A DNA stretch of 5,911 bases from contig CAIPFS010000324.1 in the NCBI GenBank assembly GCA_903864375.1, forward strand, positions 1-5,911, read 5' to 3'. This DNA comes from an uncultured Verrucomicrobiota bacterium. Its GTDB lineage: Bacteria; Verrucomicrobiota; Verrucomicrobiia; Limisphaerales; UBA9464. This document shows, piece after piece, positions 1 through 4,173 of this stretch (within the stretch, counting starts at the first letter, position 1; every line of letters begins with the position of its first letter). Under the pieces are notes generated by a model. The model was not told where the DNA came from. It worked only from the letters and a program-made list of their open reading frames with translations, and ran no database searches. The position numbers and the translations under genes are program-made.

Positions 1-48
1 TGTCAAACAAATGACCTGTCCCTTTGTCAGAATCCCTTTGTCAGAATC
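1..48. repeat. Tandem 14-bp repeat joined to a REP-like imperfect palindrome
   Basis: The unit TCCCTTTGTCAGAA occurs twice head to tail at 19-32 and 33-46. Just to its left is an imperfect palindrome at 7-27: ACAAA (7-11) pairs with TTTGT (23-27), and inside it GAC (13-15) pairs with GTC (18-20). On the minus strand this reads ACAAAGGGACAGGTCATTTGT. An imperfect hairpin with a GGGACAG core, placed downstream of a gene, fits intergenic REP-type elements of the kind spread by REP-associated tyrosine transposases. That link is inference from form, because no transposase is in the window and the element is cut by the left edge. A separate 6-bp inverted repeat, TCAGAA (41-46) with TTCTGA (55-60), lies between it and the fmt stop codon. 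It has no T-run, so it is not a clear terminator. Confidence 0.5.
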
Positions 49-71
49 GGCACGTTCTGATTGCATGGGTT

Positions 72-1031
72 CTACTCAAATCGGGAGACGCGGTGACCCG
101 TGAGGAACTGGGCGGCCGACAATCGTTTTCCCCCCTCGGGCTGCAGTTCCGTGATCCGCCAGTAACCTTGGCCACAGGCGACCAATAGACCGTCGGAGTC
201 TGCATGCACGACAGTTCCGAATGGTACATCATCGGTGGTCTTGAGCGCCTCCACTACTTCGGCAGCGTGGATTTTGACAAGTTTGGGCTGTGAAGCCTGA
301 GGTAGAAAACAGAATGCTCCCGGCCATGGGGTAAAGGCCCGCCGTCGCAGGTCCAGGACGGAAGCGGATTGTTTCCAATCGATCCGTCCGTCCTCTCGGG
401 TGACTTTGCGGGCGTGAGTCACTCCTTCGGTGGGTTGTGGAATCGGCGGGAGCCTCCCGGCCATGTAGTCGGGAAGCCGGTCCACAAGCAACTCCCCAGC
501 CATGAGCGCCAACCGGTGATGCAGTTGTTCTGAATTGTCGTGGGGGCCAATGGGTGTCCTGGCGACCGCCAGCATGGGGCCGGTATCCAGACCCGCCTCC
601 ATCCGCATGAGCGTGACCCCGGTCTCGCTGTCTCCAGAAGCGATGGCCCATTGGATGGGAGCGGCACCACGCCAACGGGGGAGAATGGAAGTGTGAAGAT
701 TCAGGCATCCCAGCAGAGGTACGTCCAACAAGGTCTGAGGGAGCAGTTGTCCGTAAGCGGCCACCACCACAACGTCCGGGCTCAATGTCCGGAGCTTCTC
801 GATGAACGCCGGTTCCCTGGCTTTTTCGGGTTGCAAGATGGTCAGCCCCAACGTTTCGGCTTCAATCTTTACCGGTGGCGGTTGAGGGACCAAGTTGCGC
901 CCGGAGGGGCGGTCCGGTTGTGCAACGACTCCCACAACCTCAAAACGATCATCGGACGCAAGGCGGTGCAAAATCAAGCGAGCCAGCTCCGGAGTTCCCA
1001 TGAACACCACTCGCGGACGGAGTTCGCTCAT
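72..1031 (-). CDS. fmt: Methionyl-tRNA formyltransferase (Fmt)
   Basis: This cytoplasmic enzyme transfers a formyl group from 10-formyltetrahydrofolate to the amino group of Met-tRNA(fMet), making the initiator tRNA. The product is 319 residues, normal for the family. The Rossmann-like N-terminal domain opens with RVVFMGTPELA (residues 6-16). The folate-binding and catalytic core shows LNLHTSILPRWRGAAPIQ at about 110-127, with the catalytic Asn and His at about 111 and 113. It continues with GLDTG, whose Asp at about 149 is the third catalytic residue. The C-terminal OB-fold domain that contacts the tRNA follows, including the family's FTPWPGAFC segment. The start is placed at the ATG at 1031. 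An in-frame TTG at 1052 would add seven residues that do not look conserved. Neither start has a clear Shine-Dalgarno sequence. The gene follows the adenylate kinase-like gene after 48 nt and is probably cotranscribed with it. No def gene, its frequent partner, is visible. Confidence 0.97.
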   Translation of the reverse strand: MSELRPRVVFMGTPELARLILHRLASDDRFEVVGVVAQPDRPSGRNLVPQPPPVKIEAETLGLTILQPEKAREPAFIEKLRTLSPDVVVVAAYGQLLPQTLLDVPLLGCLNLHTSILPRWRGAAPIQWAIASGDSETGVTLMRMEAGLDTGPMLAVARTPIGPHDNSEQLHHRLALMAGELLVDRLPDYMAGRLPPIPQPTEGVTHARKVTREDGRIDWKQSASVLDLRRRAFTPWPGAFCFLPQASQPKLVKIHAAEVVEALKTTDDVPFGTVVHADSDGLLVACGQGYWRITELQPEGGKRLSAAQFLTGHRVSRFE

Positions 1032-1079
1032 CTTGAAAGCGGAAGACGTCAATGAAGCCGGAAACCTGCGACGCCGCAG

Positions 1080-1730
1080 TTAACCGCGCCGCGAAAGCAC
1101 TTCGGGATTTACCATGAATGTGGTGTTTCCGTCGCTGACGGCAGGCTTGGGGATCTTCGCCAGAATCTTTAGAATATCCAGCAAGACCTGAAGCGGTTCC
1201 TGGGTGGAGTCGATCTGGTGGATGAGATGCTCGGGATAGCAACCCAGGACCGCCCTGGTTTCGCGTTTGTAAGTCTCCAATCGAGCACGGATCACCTCGA
1301 CATTGGCATCGTCGAGGCGGTTTTCCTTAAGTGCCCGCCGCTGAAGCCGGTGGATGAGCTTTTCGATGACGGGACAGAAGAGGTTGAAGATCGCCTTCAC
1401 CTCGATCAGATCGTGCATCAATTCCACCTGCCTCGGATTTCGGGGAATACCGTCCAGAATGATCGTGTCGGCCTCCGGATTGAAGCGTCCTGTGGCGGTC
1501 AGTCCGTTGATCGAACCTTTCCAAAGTTCGATGGTGGGTTCATCGGGAACCAGTTGTCCTCGAGAGGCGTATTCCACGAATACCCGCCCCAATGGACTAT
1601 CGACCCGAAGATTCCGAAAAGCGTCGCCACACGAAAAATGGGCAAAGTTTGGAATCTGCCCCAAAATTTTTCCCTGAGTTCCTTTGCCGGCACCGGGAGC
1701 GCCAAATAGAAGAATCGCACGGAGCTTCAT
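1080..1730 (-). CDS. Adenylate kinase-family nucleoside monophosphate kinase
   Basis: A cytoplasmic P-loop kinase that should move a phosphate from ATP to a nucleoside monophosphate, most likely AMP. From the ATG at 1730 the protein is 216 residues. The P-loop GAPGAGKGTQ is at about residues 10-19 with Lys16. The NMP-binding region has FSCGDAFR (32-39) and GQLVPDEPTIELW (58-70). The usual DGFPR motif appears as DGIPR (93-97). The lid region is short, with RRALKENRLDD at about 131-141, and lacks the four-cysteine zinc site of long bacterial enzymes. The last 30 or so residues form a tail that I do not recognise from canonical Adk. A GTG at 1769 would extend the N-terminus by 13 residues, but the family normally begins right before the first beta strand, so 1730 is preferred. 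Canonical adk usually sits in the ribosomal protein cluster, so this copy beside fmt may be a paralogue. For that reason no symbol is given, though the family call is firm. Confidence 0.9.
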   Translation of the reverse strand: MKLRAILLFGAPGAGKGTQGKILGQIPNFAHFSCGDAFRNLRVDSPLGRVFVEYASRGQLVPDEPTIELWKGSINGLTATGRFNPEADTIILDGIPRNPRQVELMHDLIEVKAIFNLFCPVIEKLIHRLQRRALKENRLDDANVEVIRARLETYKRETRAVLGCYPEHLIHQIDSTQEPLQVLLDILKILAKIPKPAVSDGNTTFMVNPEVLSRRG

Positions 1731-1790
1731 TCCGGAGGGGGGATACAAATTACTGGAAGTCGGATGCACGCATCTGAAGGTCAGGTCGGC

Positions 1791-2744
1791 CTAGGAATCC
1801 TTGTTTCGAAGTTTTACCTCGCTGATTTCCGCGAAGTTGATGCCTGCTTCAGCGTTGGTGGCGGTTTTCACGTGAATTTCAGTCATTGAAATGCGCGAGA
1901 TGCGTGTGGCCACCACGCTTTGTTTGCCTGCCGAGATATCGAGAACCAGCTCCTTATCGGCTTCACTGACGACGACCCGGAAGAAGCTGGGGAATTGGGT
2001 CTCAAAAAAGCGTCGATTGAAGGTCGTCTCGCCGCGCTTGAAAATCCGTGGAAGGCCCTCTTGAGCGCCACCGCCGCCGCCGGTGCTCTTTGCAAGTCCG
2101 AGGGCCGCAGCTGCACCACCAGATGGCGCTCCTGCTGGAGCCGGCCCGCTCGTCGGGACGCCGACCTTGGTTTCTTGAACGGCAACCTGGGTCGCATTCT
2201 CGGACTCAACTGGAGCCACTTTCGGCAACAAAAGGAAAATTATCGGACCGACAACCGGAAGTAGGGCTGAAACGCCGCAAACCAACGCGACCGGGCGCCA
2301 CTTAAACCGGGCCACTTCGTATGCACCAAATAGGTTGGCAAAGAACAGGGCGCCGAGGAGAATCAACCCGTTGGGAGTGGTCAATGCCGCCACCAAGCCC
2401 TTCTTCCCGTCGGGCAATACGAGGCGCTCCGGTTGACGGACGGGAATTTCCTTGGCCTCTTTGACCGCGATGGTCTCGGCGGGTGGGTCCAGGAACGGTT
2501 CAACGAACCGCTTGGCCTTGGGATTGTCGGCGAGTTCCTTGAGAGTTTCGTCGGTGAGCTTGGCCCAATCGACCCGCGGCGAAAAATCGCCGCTCTCCAA
2601 CCTCACCACCAGCCCATCCTTGTCGGCAGCGGATAATTCACCTTTGTAAATTTCGCCAGCCACGGTCTTGAACTCCGCGCCTCGAAGCGAGACCAGGGAA
2701 CTTGCGAGCCAGAGCAGGAGGAGCAGCGGTTTCAACCAACGCAT
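1791..2744 (-). CDS. Secreted/membrane protein with SHD1-like domain and two membrane segments
   Basis: I do not recognise a specific function. From the ATG at 2744 the protein is 317 residues. Residues 1-23 form a signal peptide (MRW, a run of Leu, then a small-residue site near SLRGA). Residues 24-86 (FKTVAGEIYKGEL through LADNP) resemble the SHD1-like domain common in Verrucomicrobia and Planctomycetes, in which a strand-rich stretch is followed by a W-x-K-L-x-D-E-T-L helix. Two hydrophobic segments at about 126-145 and 151-174 look like a membrane hairpin. A Gly/Ala/Pro-rich linker (about 197-230) leads to a soluble C-terminal domain (about 231-317) with alternating strands. An in-frame ATG at 2816 is rejected because it lies in the loop of the upstream terminator and would bury the signal peptide. 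The gene is first in the unit with the adenylate kinase-like gene and fmt, 60 nt before the former. Cotranscription does not imply a shared function. Confidence 0.75.
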   Translation of the reverse strand: MRWLKPLLLLLWLASSLVSLRGAEFKTVAGEIYKGELSAADKDGLVVRLESGDFSPRVDWAKLTDETLKELADNPKAKRFVEPFLDPPAETIAVKEAKEIPVRQPERLVLPDGKKGLVAALTTPNGLILLGALFFANLFGAYEVARFKWRPVALVCGVSALLPVVGPIIFLLLPKVAPVESENATQVAVQETKVGVPTSGPAPAGAPSGGAAAALGLAKSTGGGGGAQEGLPRIFKRGETTFNRRFFETQFPSFFRVVVSEADKELVLDISAGKQSVVATRISRISMTEIHVKTATNAEAGINFAEISEVKLRNKDS

Positions 2745-2750
2745 GATGGT

Positions 2751-2756
2751 CTCACC
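2751..2756 (-). promoter_or_regulatory. Ribosome binding site GGTGAG deciding the 2744 start
   Basis: On the minus strand GGTGAG sits six bases before the ATG at 2744. It is the only recognisable Shine-Dalgarno-like sequence before any gene start in this window, and it supports 2744 over the in-frame ATG at 2816. It lies inside a small inverted repeat, ATGGT-GAG-ACCAT (2746-2758), which could partly mask it. That is a weak 5-bp stem and may be chance. Confidence 0.5.
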
Positions 2757-2784
2757 ATGCCAAACGAAGTCCGAAGGCGAAACC

Positions 2785-2830
2785 AAAAAACGCGGCCCAT
2801 ATCGTTGAACCGTCATCCATCCATGGGCCG
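2785..2830 (-). terminator. Rho-independent terminator after the A-type Fe-S carrier gene
   Basis: On the minus strand CGGCCCAT (2830-2823) pairs perfectly with ATGGGCCG (2800-2793), an 8-bp GC-rich stem with a 22-nt loop. The stem is followed by CG and then six T residues (2790-2785). It begins 31 nt beyond the stop codon of the Fe-S carrier gene, so it should end that transcript and separate it from the membrane-protein/kinase/fmt unit. The loop is longer than usual, which lowers certainty a little. Confidence 0.65.
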
Positions 2831-2861
2831 AGACCGGTCAACGCCCCCCGAATCCACCGGA

Positions 2862-3227
2862 TCAGGCCGAGAACGATTTGCCGCAGCCGCAGCTGCTGTG
2901 CGCGTTGGGGTTGTTGATCTTGAACCCCCCTCCATTGAGTTCCTCGCTGAAGTCAATCGTGCTGCCCCGAAGATAATTGGCGCTGATTCCATCCACCACC
3001 ACGCCTACTCCGTGCAATTCGGTCAGCAGATCATCATCCCGCCGCTCGTCGAAGACCATGCCGTACTGCATTCCCGAGCATCCGCCGGCTTCCACAAACA
3101 CACGGAGATACTTGGCGGGGGTGGCGGGTTCCTTGGAAAGCATCTCCGCAATCTGGCTTGCGGCGCTTGGAGTCAGATGAACCACTGTGTCCTGGGCAGG
3201 TGCCTCGGTCTGGGCAAGAGTCGTCAT
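2862..3227 (-). CDS. erpA: A-type iron-sulfur carrier, ErpA/IscA (HesB) family
   Basis: A small cytoplasmic protein that binds a [2Fe-2S] or [4Fe-4S] cluster and passes it from the assembly scaffold to apo-enzymes. The product is 121 residues. All three ligand cysteines of the family are present: Cys50 in GGCSGMQYG, and Cys113 and Cys115 in the C-terminal SSCGCGKSF. The conserved FKINNPNAH stretch leads into the last two. The QYG after the first cysteine and the NPNA before the pair fit ErpA better than IscA, so erpA is the best symbol, although the subfamily cannot be fixed by eye. The first 15 or so residues are a variable, probably disordered tail. The ATG at 3227 is preceded by TTTTTCCCC with no Shine-Dalgarno. 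No suf or isc genes are adjacent. The gene follows the DsrE-like cluster by 72 nt and ends at a clear terminator. Confidence 0.93.
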   Translation of the reverse strand: MTTLAQTEAPAQDTVVHLTPSAASQIAEMLSKEPATPAKYLRVFVEAGGCSGMQYGMVFDERRDDDLLTELHGVGVVVDGISANYLRGSTIDFSEELNGGGFKINNPNAHSSCGCGKSFSA

Positions 3228-3233
3228 GGGGAA

Positions 3234-3262
3234 AAATTCAGTCTGAAATCACGACTTGTCAA
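3234..3262 (-). promoter_or_regulatory. Possible promoter for the Fe-S carrier gene
   Basis: A perfect TTGACA -35 box lies on the minus strand at 3262-3257. The only -10 candidates at 16 to 17 bases spacing are TGAATT (3240-3235) and GAATTT (3239-3234), both poor matches to TATAAT. If used, transcription would begin at about the ATG at 3227, giving a leaderless or nearly leaderless mRNA. That would agree with the missing Shine-Dalgarno. The weak -10 box keeps this tentative. Confidence 0.25.
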
Positions 3263-3281
3263 ACCAGACTCAGTTAGTCTG
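3240..3281. promoter_or_regulatory. Overlapping AGTCTG/CAGACT inverted repeats in the leader of the Fe-S carrier gene
   Basis: AGTCTG occurs at 3240-3245 and 3276-3281, and its complement CAGACT lies between them at 3265-3270. The central copy can form a tight hairpin with the right copy (6-bp stem, 5-nt loop) or a looser one with the left copy (19-nt loop), but not both. The TTGACA box lies in the loop of the second. The repeats could be a paired operator, a weak transcription end for the upstream cluster (there is no T-run), or chance, since six-base matches in about 40 bases are not rare. Confidence 0.3.
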
Positions 3282-3299
3282 CTTTGATGGTCACCGGGG

Positions 3300-3458
3300 C
3301 TACCAAACGGATATGGAATCACTGGCAAAAATGCACTCGAGGACCTCCCGGTAATCGACGGATTCGGATGCCAGATCAAATTCCACCACCTGAGTTTCAG
3401 GGGACGTGCGTTGGTCCTGAATCAATCGACGGACCCAGTCGGGTGCCGGCGTGGTCAT
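3300..3458 (-). CDS. Small 52-residue ORF with DsrH/TusB-like C-terminus
   Basis: A short minus-strand frame runs from the ATG at 3458 to a TAG at 3302-3300. It begins MTTPAPDWVRRLIQD and ends EVLECIFASDSISVW. About 60% of its third codon positions are G or C. Its end follows a pattern I know from DsrH/TusB proteins: V-D-Y, a hydrophobic helix, a short polar stretch and a terminal Trp, as in the C-terminus of E. coli TusB (from memory). At 52 residues it is only a bit over half the usual 95, so it would be a reduced or derived member, or an unrelated small protein. It has one cysteine, Cys42. It follows the second DsrE-like gene by 24 nt. An in-frame ATG at 3479 would give 59 residues beginning MHQSLHL and a 3-nt gap. 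Neither start has a Shine-Dalgarno. Its reality rests on position, strand and this resemblance. Confidence 0.55.
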   Translation of the reverse strand: MTTPAPDWVRRLIQDQRTSPETQVVEFDLASESVDYREVLECIFASDSISVW

Positions 3459-3482
3459 TAAATGGAGCGATTGATGCATAAG

Positions 3483-3833
3483 CTAGAACCGGAAGGTGTA
3501 GGTGGAGCGTCGGACCCAATCTGCCAATTGGCTCGGTGTGATTTCCTCGAATGGCAGCGTCGTTTCTCCCAACTCGGCGATGGCGGGGTGGCCGGCTTCG
3601 ACCAGAACGGGGCGTCCCCCATCCGTTGCGATGGGGAGATACCGGGTGAAGTTGTCATCATCCTTCAGGTGGTCCACCCATTCCCCCAGGGCTGCAATGG
3701 CCGGGCCGTGCAGGTAGAGGCGGACGTCCGCTTTTTTCCAGGTGCCGACTCCCGCGGCAATTCGGACTGCCTCCGCCGGACGTGAGCTGACGGTGGGATC
3801 GGAGGAAACGAGGACCAGGACGGAGGGTATCAT
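3483..3833 (-). CDS. DsrE-fold protein without cysteine (TusC/DsrF-like partner)
   Basis: The protein is 116 residues. It opens with a beta strand (PSVLVLVSSDP, residues 3-13) and a helix (RPAEAVRIAAGVG, 18-30), then a second strand, ADVRLYLHGPAIAALGE (35-51). This is the order of the DsrE/DsrF sulfur-relay fold. It contains no cysteine at all, so it cannot carry a persulfide and would have to be a structural or regulatory partner. That resembles the non-catalytic subunits of the DsrEFH and TusBCD complexes. The final segment, EEITPSQLADWV to the terminal FRF, resembles the C-terminal helix and strand of DsrH-type subunits. The start at 3833 lies seven bases after the stop of the neighbouring cysteine-containing DsrE-like gene, so the two are almost certainly cotranscribed and probably form a heteromer. 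The family assignment is by fold pattern, and the exact subfamily is uncertain. Confidence 0.75.
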   Translation of the reverse strand: MIPSVLVLVSSDPTVSSRPAEAVRIAAGVGTWKKADVRLYLHGPAIAALGEWVDHLKDDDNFTRYLPIATDGGRPVLVEAGHPAIAELGETTLPFEEITPSQLADWVRRSTYTFRF

Positions 3834-3840
3834 GGCGGTT

Positions 3841-4158
3841 TTATGGAAAGCAGACGAACCGGTCGGTGCTGCTGATCAGGTCGCTGACCACCGTGAGGCC
3901 GGCAAACACGGCGGAGTCATCCACCGCAACTCCATGCCGATGCGCCCCATAGGCACACCCGTAGAGTTTCAATCCCCTGCCTTTGAGGCGTTGAAGATCC
4001 GACCGGGAGATGCCCCGGACCGCCTCGTCGATGCAGTAGAGATAGACATCGCATCCGGCGTCGACGGCGGTTTCCGCCAGGCGAACGCCCTGTGTGAAGG
4101 CCGGTGCCTCGGGTAGGCCCGACAAAAGGATGCCGAGTTTTCGCGCTCTGGAGCTCAT
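3841..4158 (-). CDS. DsrE/TusD-like sulfur-relay protein
   Basis: A 105-residue cytoplasmic protein of the DsrE family. Members bind sulfur as a persulfide on a cysteine and pass it between partners in sulfur oxidation or tRNA thiolation. The first strand, KLGILLSGLPE (7-17), is followed by the helix FTQGVRLAETAVDAG (21-35) and the second strand, CDVYLYCIDEAVRGI (36-50). The motif LKLYGCAYGAHRHGV (63-77) puts Cys68 where TusD/DsrE have their active cysteine, before a helix ending in a basic residue plus Gly. Other cysteines are at 36, 42 and 103. The gene starts 15 nt after the stop of the heme-binding protein and ends 7 nt before a cysteine-free relative. No dsrAB, tusA or mnmA is in view, so the substrate is unknown. 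It could serve Fe-S or tRNA sulfur chemistry or an uncharacterised pathway. Confidence 0.8.
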   Translation of the reverse strand: MSSRARKLGILLSGLPEAPAFTQGVRLAETAVDAGCDVYLYCIDEAVRGISRSDLQRLKGRGLKLYGCAYGAHRHGVAVDDSAVFAGLTVVSDLISSTDRFVCFP

Positions 4159-4173
4159 TCCGTTGAAAGGATG

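Noticed and set aside
1..48. CRISPR array
   Set aside because: There are only two directly abutting 14-base copies with no spacers, so this is a tandem repeat and not a CRISPR array.
41..60. Inverted repeat TCAGAA/TTCTGA as a terminator for fmt
   Set aside because: The stem is only 6 bp, AT-containing and not followed by a T-run on the minus strand, so it is not supported as a terminator.
540..1055. Plus-strand open frame of 171 codons opposite fmt
   Set aside because: It is fully antisense to a confidently identified fmt and its translation shows no recognisable domain.
1218..1709. Plus-strand open frame of 163 codons
   Set aside because: It lies antisense to the adenylate kinase-like gene. 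The P-loop and other family motifs are on the minus strand.
2757..3287. Plus-strand open frame of 176 codons
   Set aside because: It runs antisense across the whole Fe-S carrier gene and through the terminator hairpin, and has no family resemblance.
3284..3481. Plus-strand open frame of 65 codons in the gap after the DsrE-like pair
   Set aside because: The minus-strand frame at 3300-3458 fits the operon direction and shows a DsrH/TusB-like end, while this plus-strand translation looks random.
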